Below are positions 34,888 to 46,516 of a stretch of 64,000 nucleotides of DNA, piece by piece. The stretch covers positions 10,044,001 through 10,108,000 of the forward strand of contig NC_039483.1 in assembly GCF_003590095.1 (NCBI RefSeq). Reading direction: 5' to 3'. The notes under the pieces were generated by a model, which saw only the letters and a list, made by a program, of their open reading frames with translations, was not told the DNA's origin and did no database searches. Origin of the DNA: Trichoplusia ni. Its lineage: Eukaryota > Arthropoda > Insecta > Lepidoptera > Noctuidae. Both the position numbers and the translations under genes were made by a program. Numbering within the stretch: position 1 is the stretch's first letter; every line of letters starts with the position of its first letter.

Positions 34888-36754
34888 TATTAACTAAAGC
34901 ACGAATTAAGATGGATGACTTAAATGGTGGTAGGTTATTCTATCTAGCTTGAAGTAAATTTATATACAAACGTATGTAACAGGTATACGCATTATTCATT
35001 ATAAAAACTTTTACCTCGTAAACTAGCAAATCTTTTGGAAGAAACAATATTTAGTACCTGGGTAGAAAGGAAATGATATTTTCATAAACACCTACAAAAT
35101 TTTAGTGACGGAGTCCAATGAAAATTTGGTATACACATAATGGAGTATTCGTAAATAGCAGTGTGTCTGATACTCAAACGTAAGGGTGGAAAGCTTAGTA
35201 ATTTCATACGCTCACACCTAGGTGAAAATTAATTACGTAAACTAGAGCTTAAAATTAATTATGGTAGTTAGTGTTTTCACCGTAATTAGACAGAGCGGTC
35301 TGAATGAAGCGTCAAGGGTTTCCCTCTGTCTTCATTACCGACCTTTAATTCAAGTTGAATTAAACAGTGTTATATTATTTCCAGTTGGGTTTGTTACGTT
35401 AGTCGCGGGTTCAATTTTCACACCAAATATTTGTACGAAATATTGTTGGCTCGAGTCTGTGTGTTTGCCATTGTGATTGGCACTTGTTTGTGTGCTTGAC
35501 CGATCAAGCGGCGTTTACACAACGACATTTATTTGCGATACAAGTGTGGGGAAGTATATTCGTGCACTCACATTGCGAGACTTTGTTAGGAGAGGCTGTT
35601 TGGCATAAATCTGAAAGATATAGTCTTTCGTAAATTAAATCAAAACAAATATATTTTTTAAAATTCTAAAATTCTTTAAAGTGCAGACTTCATTGCGAAG
35701 AACACACATATAGACTATATAAGGTATTTAATACACGGTGTTTCGCGACGAGTCTCTACATAGCATCCCAGTGTAATAAACCACTAGTTAGTAGACTTCT
35801 TTTGGGTTATACTTCTACAAAATATAACGTCATAAGTGATAACAGTTTAGTGAAAAGTCATTCGTTATTTCATAAAATGGTTGGTATTTAACAGCATCTA
35901 ACAGCGAGACACAAGTGTCTGTGTGTCGTAACAAATTATATAATGTTCACAATGAAACTGTTTTATTGTCCGTCTTGGCTCAGCGGCTGTAAACTCGGCG
36001 TTTACACTGTAATGTTTGGTGCTCAGTGTTCGCCAGCTATAACCTATATTTTGACGATCGCCTCTTATGTAGAACAATACTAGGTCTTGTCTGTAGCAAC
36101 GTTTGTGAATTTATAGCGTGTAAAACAAATGGCTTTCTTCGAGTATTGCTTCGAAACCTTTCAAGTCACGCGCAGTAAAATCAGCAGTCAAATAACATTA
36201 TTTTGCGGGAATAATGTTGATAGATTTATTTTTGTATTTTTTAATAAAAGGTAGTCCTAAAAAACGTGATGTTTTTAGTTATTACGTTTTCAATTTTACA
36301 TTTCGTACACATTCTATTGAATGAAGAGCTCCACCCGTTATAGGAATTCACGTCGAAGTTAAGATTCTCTCTGTAGGTGCAGCGCTAATGCAACTAGCTT
36401 TAAAATCCGAATAAGTTAGGTTCATACTATAACGGACTTGAAGCTTATCATAAGTCTATTTGGTCAGAGTCTTTAAAACTTTACAAGTCTTGGGAGTTTG
36501 CGACTTTCAGAGTGAAATTACTGCGTTGATATAAGTTGAACCCGGCTTACAGTCTTTGTGAGTTATTGAATGAATACGCAAACCTGACTGGCTGAGCCGG
36601 GGTTAAGAATGTTTTTCTAAACTGTTTATCGAACCGGTGCGGCGCTAATCAATTGAGTTTAAGGCGACGGTTTATTTACACCAAGTTTTCATTCACGACG
36701 TTAAGGCAGTTTTTTGCTGGTTGGAACAGAGATTAGAATATACTGATTTCTAGG
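34888..36754. other. Gene-free stretch
   Basis: No recognised gene. A 71-codon plus frame at 35261-35476 has no identifiable domain. Confidence 0.5.
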
Positions 36755-36925
36755 GTTTGATCCCTGAATATGAACCCTATTGATGAGTGTCTGCTGTCTG
36801 CCTGTCCATCATCAGGATTTATATCATGATCCGTTACAACTAGAAAGTTTAAATTTTCACAGATGATCTTTTTCTGCTGCTTCTGTAACAACAAAATATA
36901 AAAAAAATCGAGGTTAAGAAACGAT
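36755..36925 (-). repeat. GGAACCC-family repeat, inner part
   Basis: On the plus strand AACCCTATTGATGAGTGTC, TGCTGTCTGCCTGTCCATCA, ATATCATGATCCGTTACAAC and TTCACAGATGATCTTTTTCT follow the reverse complement of the family in order (AGGG, the GACGGACAGACAG block, CACGGTTCATGA, AAAATTTC). The terminal TACGGAACCC itself is damaged. Confidence 0.55.
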
Positions 36926-38267
36926 TGTTATAAATTAGTTATTTGGTGACCAACAAATTAAAGTGTGGTTCTCCGGAAACCCCAGACTTTGAAATGCGCC
37001 AAAGGTTTTCAAGTAAATATTAATAATGAATTTCGAACAAAATCAATAAATTTTCTACATTCCGTTCCTATTTTATTGAAGCTAGGTGCCAATATATATG
37101 TAACAATAACAATACTTCATTGAAGAGTAAATATAATCAGCTGTAAACCTCAGTGTATCCCCGAGCGCGCTTCCCTTGGTAATCAATCATGTCGCTTCAT
37201 TGGCCTCCTCAATCTAATGGTTTTTGGTTCATGTAGCGTCGTACGTAAGAATCTGATTTGGGATTTAGGTTATGTTTCTTACGGAGATCGGGTTTTGGTA
37301 TTCGCCTGATGAATGTCAATTGAGAAACACGTAATTAGATTCGATTCCTGCGTCGGCATGAGAGCTTGCCCTTTTATGTAAATAATGTTTTTTTTCTGTA
37401 AGAATTATTTATTTTAGCTTCCTATTTAGCTATTTGGTGTGTTGCTTTAAAATATAAAACATTGATTATAACTTTATTTTAATTCTATTTATACCTTTAT
37501 TGTCTTCCTTTGCATTATATAATATCACAGGTAAACAATTTTTAAGTTTAAAAATAAATAAAACCTGCTGTTTTGATTTAAATCGTCCTTTCGAAACACG
37601 TAGTGGGGACAACAGACTAATTAACGATACACACGGTTAACGAACGAGTTTCTTAACTTTCTCCTCACAATGATATACTTTGTAAACATTTTATCATATC
37701 AAAAAAACACTCAGCTAACGTCAGTAAAGCTACGGGTTGTTACTTTTTGGAAGACCTGACAAGTGATATAAAACAAAGAACGATATAAATCATGCATGCG
37801 CTTTGCAGCCTTCAATACACAGCTCGATACGTAAATAAATCTACAAGATTAGGGCAATGCTGTATTCGAGCCACGTTTGTTTTGCAGTAAAGTGACTATG
37901 ATTACGACATAAAAATCAATAAGAATGAAAAAAAAGGCACAAGGAAACAAACATAGTAAATATGTGTAATATGAAAAATTATACTAAATTTTTATTATCA
38001 TTAAAATTATTGGAAAGAGAGACCTTATAATTACTATACAGTTCATAAATAAGGCCTTATTTTAATCAACCCAAAACGATTTTGGACTATCCCAAATCCA
38101 AGCTAACACGTCACGTTACAAGGGTACACAACACAACGGATTGTTAGTAGGGGAAACTGTCGATAGCCGGCCGCCGGCCCGGACCGATCGACCTAATATC
38201 GTCCGGCAATAAAAACGTTATTCAACGCACCAACAATGAACTTTTCAAGTAGAATTTCAATTCTGTA

Positions 38268-38313
38268 GGAGCGAGATACCGCTACATAAAAACCTATACG
38301 CTGTCTCGTTCCC
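38268..38313. repeat. Imperfect-palindrome repeat, copy 4
   Basis: GGAGCGAGATACCGCTACAT then TATACGCTGTCTCGTTCCC. The halves are clearly near reverse complements (GGAGCGAGAT against GGGAACGAGACAGCG). Confidence 0.65.
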
Positions 38314-38782
38314 GCGATGTTAACAGATGTATTTTATGAGTTCATAGTAGAGGCAGTGTTTACGCACCAAAGTACAGAACCCAGCGTACCCACTCATATT
38401 TTTAGGCGAGATAGAACGTCATTACAATAAAACTGTCCGTATCGCCGGATAGCTCCGCGATACCCGTTATTTTTATGTTTATTTTATTTCATATGTATTA
38501 TGTTTGATTTTTTTACACGTTTCGTTTGGTGGTTTATTATTGGCCTGTTATTCAGGTGTCGTTGATATTTGATTTTTATTTGTTTTGAATAAGGTCTTTA
38601 TTAGTTTGAGTTAGGAATGTTTTCATAGACTGCGTATCAATTCAATCCAATTTTTATTACTTTAAATCAATTACACCTGACAGTAATTAAAACTTTTGAA
38701 CAACAATTGTTGCAGGTTTTGTTCGTAATATTTTATTTAATTTTGTTATGTCACATGCTTGAAAAAGTTATTATTAATATTA

Positions 38783-38826
38783 TCATCATCAGCCTTTAAA
38801 AATGCACTGCTGGGTATAGGTCTATG
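38783..38826 (-). mobile_element. LINE 3'-end scrap
   Basis: Read on the minus strand, ACATAGACCTATACCCAGCA and GTGCATTTTTAAAGGCTG are followed by ATGATGATA. It is a relative of the GGCCTATGCCCAGCAG 3' end at 3706 with an ATGATG-type tail. Only the last roughly 45 bp can be matched. Confidence 0.5.
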
Positions 38827-38874
38827 TTTATGCCATCTCCCTCTGTCTCTTACCCTTCGCAGACATCCCATTTT

Positions 38875-38978
38875 ATATTTTACACCACTGCTCTCAAACT
38901 AAGCAAAGCTTGTATGAGTACTAGACAACTGATAAACTTACCTATATGTTACAAATACATACATAATATAGATAATTT
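38875..38978 (-). mobile_element. Family-1 SINE body fragment
   Basis: CTCTCAAACTAAGCAAAGCT, TGTATGAGTACTAGACAACT, GATAAACTTACCTATATG and ACATACATAATATAGATA match the reverse complement of the family-1 body (compare 32590-32680). The tRNA-like head is missing. The 74-codon plus frame covering it is fortuitous. Confidence 0.5.
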
Positions 38979-40077
38979 TCATTCACTTATAAATATACTC
39001 CATCTAAAATCATCACCTAAGGCAGTAATGGAGTTATTGTTGATTTAACAAAAACATACTCTACATTAGTTTACTGCTAATAGAACATATATTGTTATAT
39101 AAGGAAAGCTATATATTATGTATATGGATGTATAGTTTTAGATACTCAATCCCGTACATAACCTGTCTAGTTTTCAGTAATGACGTCATTAGATAGGTTG
39201 TTGCACGTTCTCTCGCTGTTATTGTTACGTGTAACTTTTATTCCGAATTCGCTTGCTTTTGAAACATATACTACGTTATTAGATTCTCTTAGAGCCGTAT
39301 CTTGAAGGTAATTTAATTTTTCATTTCGTAGTTTAAGCTTCTATACTATGGTGATGTACGAAATTGTTGTTACAAGTTAAAGTTTACAAGTATTTGCCGA
39401 TACTGAACTACGCATATTTTCATGTTCTTTTTACCACTTTTTGGTTGTTAACGTTTATCAAAGCTCCCTTTCACCGTTTAATCTTCAACTAAAAGAGCGT
39501 TTCCTAACATATGGGTATGATTTTATGAAAATACAAACATGTAATATACCTAACGTTTTCTAAGCAGAAAATACCTCCGGTAAGTACCTGACAATTTTAT
39601 TAGGATGTGCTCTTTTCAGTAATGGCTTCGAATGGCTCCAAATGGCTTTACCTGCGATGCCCCGTTTGATAATACTCGTACTGGTTCCGTACGTTAGCTT
39701 AGTAATTAATTTATCGGGAACGTGATTTACGTTTATAATATAGTGTGGCGATTTATTTGCTGCTGTGGTTCTGTGAATGGGTTAGCGGGCCTTGAGTAAG
39801 CGTTGTGTTACTGGGCGTGGGTGAATGGACTCGTGGTAAGGTCAGCTTCGACAATATGACCAAAAGGTAAGGATGGAATAGACTGTAAATTGTGAGGTAT
39901 CAGATGATGGCCTGATAAATGAAAGGGTATTCTTTATTGCTTACCACATGAGCATATTATTTATATATTATTAGATTATTTTTAACAATCTGGTGAGGTA
40001 TGGTTGGATATTCTTTACAAGATTGGTGTGTTTTTATAAAAAGAACGACTCCCACAGTGAGGCTTTATTCTTGTCAT

Positions 40078-40165
40078 GGGGGTTCAAGGTATCATGCACA
40101 AAGACACCCAGACTCAGAACAAGCATTCGTAGATCATATAAAGGCTTTGCAACAAGAAAGACGAT
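40078..40165 (-). mobile_element. Family-2 SINE body fragment
   Basis: On the minus strand TATGATCTACGAATGCTTGT, then TCTGAGTCTGGGTGTCTTTG and TGCATGATACCTTGAACCC, match the CAATGCTTGTCC...TGGGTGTCTTTG body of the copy at 19540. No head is seen. Confidence 0.45.
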
Positions 40166-40262
40166 CCAGCCATAGTTTCAATAGATTTTATACTAAAATA
40201 AATTGGGAATCCTCTCTCCAGCCTTTTGTTATTGCATTTGAATGTTAGTTGTTTTTTGTTGA

Positions 40263-40624
40263 GGAGCTCGTGGCTAAGCTATAACCGTATAAGTGATTCG
40301 ATCACAGGTTAAGCTATGCTTGACGCGGTTGATCCGTAGATGGGTGACCATCTTGTCATAACGAGTTCCTCCGTGTCTCGGAAGGCACGTTAAATTGTGG
40401 GTCCCAGCTGTTATTCCTACATCTTTGACATTCGTTACAGGTAGTCAGAAGTTTGAAAAAGTCTGACAACTAGTCTAACCAAGGGGTATCGTATTGTCCA
40501 GGTAACTGGGTTGAGGAGGTCAGATAGGCAGTCGCTCCTTGTAAAACACTGGTACTTAGCTGAAACCGGTTGGACTGGTAGCCGACCCCAACATAGTTGG
40601 GAAAAGGCTAGGCCAATGATGATT
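40263..40624 (+). mobile_element. 5S-rRNA-derived SINE (HaSE3-like)
   Basis: The first roughly 100 bp follow 5S rRNA: GATTCGATCACAGGTTAAGC matches the 5S GTCCGATCACCGAAGTTAAGC segment, and GGTTGATCCGTAGATGGGTG plus ACCATCTTG matches the 5S TTGGATGGGTGACCGCCTG segment. These cover the internal control region used by TFIIIA and Pol III. The body follows (GTTCCTCCGTGTCTCGGAAG, GGTAGTCAGAAG, GTCTAACCAAGGGGTATCG, GAGGAGGTCAGATAGGCAGT, CCGACCCCAACATAGTTGGG). The tail CCAATGATGATTTG is of the ATGATG type, suggesting RTE-driven mobilisation. From memory, a 5S-derived chimeric SINE named HaSE3 is known in Helicoverpa; exact identity is not checked. Confidence 0.75.
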
Positions 40625-41484
40625 TGAATGTTAGTAACCTTAACGACCTAATCTACCAAATAGTTTCTCTGCACATAATTGTACCACGTTGTCAGTCAAT
40701 TAAAAGACGTGTGCGTTTATTAATATGTTCTTAGTTAGTAAATAAACAACATAATTTGTGTCTTGCAAACAAATTGATACTGGCGCGCTTCACATTATCT
40801 ATTTCCCACAATATAAACAAAGGATCTTAATTATCTGTGACCACAGAATACAATATGCGAGGGCGAAATATTATCATATTTGTGGAGGTTTCATATGTGT
40901 AGATACTACATATATGTATGTATTTATCAAATACATTCAATACGTATTAAAGGACGATTTATTTGAGTTTTTTGTAGATGTTTGCAGCAAGGTTTTAGCA
41001 CTTTTACCGGTCTTAAATTGTGAGACATAACCTCCCCGTTAAATGTATTGATATGGATAAAATTTATAACCCTTAGAGCTATCATGTTATAAGTTCAAAA
41101 CCAAAACGCCGTAAAACAATCTCATCTTTAAATAAGCATTCTGGTATTCAACTTAGAAATTCCTCCTTCACTTAGACATTGCAAATCGAATAAAAACATC
41201 ATATTTTTGACACTAAAAAGTGTTTTGCAAACATTTCTTTAAGAAAATATTCCCGAAGGCTTTAACAATGTCGGATATGCCTCGGGAGTGTAGGAAACAA
41301 GGGCTGAGATAAAATCAGTATACATCATAAAACGTGACACTTTTTGTTTATGTTTCCCCGAAGACCAGATACTACAGACTTCAGATATACAACAATGTTT
41401 ACTGACATTTAAAATGACAGCGTATTTTTAAAATGCTGGATATTCTGAGCTAGAATTATTTAGCCTACACTACTTACTTTTGGA
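40625..41484. other. Gene-free stretch
   Basis: AT-rich. A 90-codon plus frame at 40758-41030 has no recognisable motif. Confidence 0.5.
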
Positions 41485-41757
41485 TTGACTACTAATAAAA
41501 CAATCTTCGGAGGCTCTCGTAGCGCGTCTGGGTCAAGGCTATGGATTCAGAAAGCGGTACTTCTTGATACGGCGCGCATCGTGAGGAGGTTCCTCTCTCT
41601 GGAGCCCTGGCCACCGGCAGCTTGGGCCCCGTTCTCGTTGCTGGTTGGACACAATTTTTTATATTTTTAAATATATTTTGTTTTTTTATATATATTTAAA
41701 AATGTATTTTTTATGTTTTAAGACCTCCTTAAAGGAAATAAAATGAAAAAAAAGTAA
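41485..41757 (+). pseudogene. Probable LINE ORF2 C-terminus and 3' UTR
   Basis: A GC-rich, coding-like island (about 41505-41645) in AT-rich DNA has a frame with AVLLDTARIVRRFLSLEPW, ending in TAA at 41668-41670. Short basic/hydrophobic ends of this kind (LLDTARIVRRFL) occur at the C-termini of several lepidopteran non-LTR retrotransposon polyproteins. An AT-rich 3' UTR with AATAAAATG and an A-rich run (about 41739-41755) follows, which fits a 5'-truncated retrocopy. Clade unassigned. The alternative is a short unrelated exon. Confidence 0.4.
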
Positions 41758-41765
41758 TACAAAAG

Positions 41766-41805
41766 ACAGGACTCGAACCAGAGACTCCTGGCTAAATGCT
41801 GCTAT
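41766..41805 (-). mobile_element. tRNA-like head fragment
   Basis: On the minus strand ATTTAGCCAGGAG lies just before TCTGGTTCGAGTCCTG, a perfect Pol III B box (GGTTCGAGTCC). The spacing between the two is too short for a real tRNA and no cloverleaf can be drawn. It abuts the LINE tail. Confidence 0.3.
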
Positions 41806-43177
41806 TTGTATTTTATTGCAAAATGTATTATCATCTAAAAGAAGTTTGAAATGGTCGTTACATTAATACAATAGAATATGAAAGGAATGTACGTACGTCG
41901 AGGTGCACGGTGTACTTTCTTTTTTATTTTAAGACACCACTTTATGAGTGTGAACATTACCAATTTTAAATTTAAAGGAAAAAAAATATTCCTCACGCGG
42001 AAAAAATCGGCTTCCATGCAGCCGTCTGTTACCAATACCGGTGTTTAATCATTGAAAGATTTAAGTTATTCGTTGTGTCGAGCTTGGAGCCATTATTCGT
42101 TATTGTCAAGCCACTCGTTTCTACTCTCACATTTTCCCTGATATAGTTTTCTATTTATCTCAGTGTCCATTTCCATTTTGAGTTTTCAGAATCACACTAA
42201 AATAGTATAAGATATACGGTTCATAAAATACTAGCATTAAAAGAGTTTTATTCTCCTTTTAGCAGGATTAACCGTTGACGATATTTCTAGCAAAGGAATG
42301 AGTATTCAGTCTTATTGTTCGTAGATCTCAGAAGTGACGTTGAATTTCCTACTTTACTAAAATCTACAAATACATTATGAATTGTTTTGACAAAAAACAG
42401 CTTTTTCTAATACGTTTACAACTTAGATATATATGTTACACTTAAAAAGATTATTAATTAAAATAATGTCACGGTTATTTTTTATTGCTCATTAAATATC
42501 CTCGTTAAAACATTTAATTAACGTTATCTGGTATCAGTTTCGCCCTTAACCGTGGCCATAGGATGCAGTCACCATGATTAAGTGCTAAGGTTGGGTATTC
42601 TTCTAGTCTCCATAAAGTTAACTTAAATAAGAATTACTATAGTAATTATTAAAGTATCAAGATGTGAATCAATTATTATAGAGTTATGAATTATACATGA
42701 CGACACAATCATATATTATTTTAACGACCGCTCGTTAATCGCAGCAATCTATATTTAATTAGTAGTCAATAAATATAATCCGGATCTAATTACAAATCTA
42801 TACAATCAATTACAATAGCATATCATACATCTCTCGCTTTGTTAATTAATTGGTACAACACGACAGCCCTAGCCGGCGATGATTCGCAAACATAGCGAGA
42901 TACCGCGGTGTCGGTCGTTTAATTTTAATTATACGGTGCAGCGTTGTCGCACCATAATCGTTACGAACATCGGGACCGTATGGCTCGGTTTATGTCCCGG
43001 GATGGATCCGAATAAGGCGAATTGTATGTAAAGTTGTACTAGGACGACATAAAGGTGTGCCTAATGGGGATAAAACTAATTAAGTAGCCTGCTGTTGAGG
43101 TTGTATGGCGCTAGTTGTGTGTTTTATTGAAATTCATGTGGAATTCTGAAAGGATGTTTTAATTCCTTTGTTTTTAT
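41806..43177. other. Gene-free stretch
   Basis: AT-rich, with no recognised gene or repeat. A somewhat GC-richer patch lies at about 42860-43010 and has no identifiable motif. Confidence 0.5.
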
Positions 43178-43300
43178 TAGGGTTCCGTTCCCAAAGGATA
43201 AAAACGGAATCTTATTACCTGGGCCTTCAGTTTGTTCGTCTGTCAGCCTCTAGGCTCTATCTCATGAATTGTGATACGTTAATAAACTGTTTCTGTAACC
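43178..43300 (-). repeat. GGAACCC-ending repeat, 3' part
   Basis: On the plus strand TTAGGGTTCCGTTCCCAAAG, GATAAAAACGGAATCTTATT, TTCGTCTGTCAGCC and TCTATCTCATGAATTGTGAT are the reverse complement of the family's 3' end with the terminal GGAACCCTAA intact. Confidence 0.65.
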
Positions 43301-44267
43301 GTTTCAGAGGACCGTCGAAACAGGATGTTATAAAAGTTGAAAACTAAGTAACAACAATATGGCTTTCAAAAATGACATTTATCAGAATAATTATAATTAA
43401 TTTAGTATTTTAAAATCAATACTTTTCAATTCATAGATATAATAAAGCTGTGAAAAGAAATCAATAAAAATATTCAACAAGCTTCTCTCCTTTAAAACTT
43501 TATAAAGACCGACGAGACACATACTAGGGTCCCATAATAAACTATTATAACGTCCCTTATTACACTAAGAAGGTAATAAACCACTGAATATGAATATTGT
43601 TTACCAATAACAATAGAAAAATAAAAAAGTAATAAATTGTTTGAATTATTACAAATAGTTTGCAAAAGAAAGCAATACCTTGAATGAAATATTAAATATT
43701 ATCGTGTTTCGAAGAAATAGCACAATTATTACAAAAGTTATGTCATAACGGTGTTGTATAATCTGTTTCGCGGAGTTCACAAGTACAGTCACGCAATCAA
43801 ATGGAACAGAGTGTATTTTACTCACATTTATTCAGGACGAAGATATAATAATGTCACACACTGTTTGTACGTTTAGCATTGAAGAATCTCATTAAATTGT
43901 AATTTCTAGAGTAATTAAAAGAATACCTTGACCAATTAAAGCAAGCTCCGTTTTTTTGTGAGTGTCATATAATGGACACGAAAATATGTACCTTACAATA
44001 AAGTATTAGGTGATAGGTAAGCTGGTAAAATTCTTTTTCAGAGTTTAATTACTATTTAAAAAAAATACAAAAGTCACATTTTAGATGGATAATTGCTCCA
44101 CCAAATATCATTGTTTAATCATTTCAGTGGACGTAATCTGAGATTAATTAATGAGTCGTGTTAATTATCGCTTTATATGATAATCGTATGTGATTGTATG
44201 ATTTGTAATGCAACCTTTGCCGGCAGATATATCTAATTATCTGGCTGTCTGACCTGCCTGCTATTAC

Positions 44268-44546
44268 AAAACCAGTCAAGTGCGAGTCGGACTAACAACG
44301 CTGAGTGTATACATATAAAGAAAAGTCTATTTGCAGCAAGAATTGGGCATCTATTAAGTAGTAAGTAGGTGCTCAATTCTTTCTGTAAATATTTGTTACC
44401 GTACCATTCGTTGCTTAACATTGATGTGTATTTTCATTATTTGTAATTATGCCAGTTCATGAGATTCAACTTGGTTACAGACGCACTTACAGCTTAGCAT
44501 CAGTAATTCTGTTATGGTTTTACAATTTGAGTTCGGAACTCTAAAA
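44268..44546 (+). repeat. GGAACCC-family repeat, full length but diverged
   Basis: The 5' end CCAGTCAAGTGCGAGTCGGA is the family's typical start. Inner blocks are weak, but CCAGTTCATGAGATTCAACT, TTACAGACGCAC and the end GTTCGGAACTCTAAAAAA remain. Length is about 280 bp. Confidence 0.55.
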
Positions 44547-46189
44547 AATTGGGCAATAGTCTTTCTCCAGAAATGTAATTCTAGATGTATTTTTTTTGTT
44601 ATAATTATATTTTATTCTACTAATAGTTATTAATATTACAGCTTTTGTTTTCAACAGTACATATTTATATCTTCGTGCGTACATTAAAAGTTCGTCGATA
44701 CACAAAATAAAAATAATAATATTTCATTCACGAGTGTGAAAGGTAATTTAGTTATTTCATAAAGGGTTTAGTTCATTTCGTCAATTTTCTCTAAGGTTTA
44801 AAAACGATTTTAAACGTTGAATCGCGTTTTCCAAATATATGTATAGTAATGATTTTCAAGGCAAGTAGATGTGTTATGAGTCGAAATCTGTATACCTAAT
44901 ATTAAAGCAGCGACTACATTGGTTCCTTATTACACAGCCTTTGATACGCATTCTTGGTGAACCGTTGCTAAGTCTTAATTTTCTTTTTACCGTGCATTCA
45001 CCGACATAGCGGCAACATATTTATTTAATGACTCAAAAAAACACCCAAAAGTCTATATTCAAAATTTTTAACAAAAATTTAATTTACTTCATGGTCTTTA
45101 TGGTGGTAAAATAAGCAAAAAGTATTTGCATACCAGTCTTTAAACATTCCTTTTATAAAAGTGTCAGCAGTGTTAGTTGTCATAATAATAATATCATGGT
45201 GTCATACAAAAATGTGTTCAGTTTTTTTCGAGTGTAAAATAAATGGCTCTCATTTAAACAATTTGAGACCGTGAATATGTGTTTCTTGAAATTCTGCCTA
45301 CAATTCTGATTCCAACACTTTCACCGAGATTCAGGTGACATATATTGCTGTCGGTATTTATTATATTGGTTTTAAGTATTTGTCACCTATTGCTGGTAAG
45401 AGCATTGGTATAAAAGAAGCGGTGAAATCTAAGTGCTTTCTCAATGGCGGCTGGTATTTCTACCGGGTTTGACACTGATGGAATCATGCACTCAAATGAG
45501 TGAAAAACATAATCAATCACATTTTGGGCTTTTTCATTGACGTAGCATGATGTGTATTAGCTTTCCTCATTGAATAGGCCAAAATGAAATCATAAAAAAG
45601 AAATAAGAGATCTAAGAAGAACGCGTTCACGTAGCCAACCAAAATAATTCTCCGTTTTAAAATTTTAACGTTAGTAAATTTACTTTTATTTCTAAAGATT
45701 ATTGAAAAACAAACATGTTGCTTGTTACAGGATCTTGTTGCAATCTACGGTTGTAACCTACCTGTTAAGTTCTAACAAATAAGAAATCTTAGCTAAACAA
45801 TATACACACATGTATTGTAGACAAAAGGTTCAATATCCTCGTCCTCTCATACACAAGCCTATAAATTACTTTCCTTTCGTCTAGCAAGCGCTAGGCTTTT
45901 GTGGTAAAGTCGTTTCTTTTGTAAGCCGCTCCATGCCCTTTGTCCTGAAACATTATATCATAATTTCTTATATTTCTTTTCTTAGTCAGGATATTACTAT
46001 TGAAAATTTGCTGGGGTATCGTCTGTTTTTTGGTTAGAACGTGACCTATGTACCGGCTATGAATGTAGATTAAAACTTCCAGCCATCAGCACACAGAGCT
46101 AAAACTTAGTTTCTTATTTTTTTTTATAAAAACTTTCTATGGATGATTTATAATTAAATAACACAAACGACGCGTTTGAACTTTGAGCC
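44547..46189. other. Gene-free stretch
   Basis: AT-rich, with no recognised gene, RNA or repeat. Confidence 0.5.
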
Positions 46190-46290
46190 CGTCTCGCGAA
46201 TCAAACGCCGGCGCCGCGTGACTCCCGACTCCAGTCAAATTTGAAACTAGTCGGGCTATCCCGACAATAAAATAACGTGTGCCTTAACCG
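46190..46290 (+). mobile_element. MITE (GAAACTAGTCGGGCTA type), decayed copy
   Basis: CGTCTCGCGAATCAAACGCC, GACTCCCGACTCCAG, then TTTGAAACTAGTCGGGCTAT and CCCGACAATAAAAT follow the core of the element at 53855-54013 in order. The terminal AGTAAACCGTTAC repeat is lost. Confidence 0.5.
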
Positions 46291-46344
46291 TGATACATAA
46301 CTCCCGCCCTCTGGTGTAATTGCTTGAGTATCTTGTATCGCAGA

Positions 46345-46516
46345 GGTTTTACCAATATTCAAGTCACATGAAAAAGTACACCTAGATTCAGAATATTTAT
46401 GTGATTAACAATCATTTGTGAATAACATAAATTATTGTCCTAACCGGGGATCGACCTGCGGCACGTCGCGCTCGGTTCATTTGACCTGGTAACTTATACC
46501 ATTCAGCTCTCTCTGC
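46345..46516 (-). mobile_element. tRNA-derived SINE, family 2
   Basis: On the minus strand the head has AGAGCTGAATGGTATAAG (A-box region) and CAGGTCGATCCCCGG (B box). The body follows: ACAAATGATTGTTAATC, TGAATCTAGGTGTACTTTTT and CATGTGACTTGAATATTGG. It fits the family-2 order. The 73-codon minus frame here is translated SINE. Confidence 0.55.

Noticed and set aside
40290..40360. A functional 5S rRNA gene
   Set aside because: Only the internal control region resembles 5S. The 5' third is diverged, no terminator T-run follows at the right length, and a SINE body continues.
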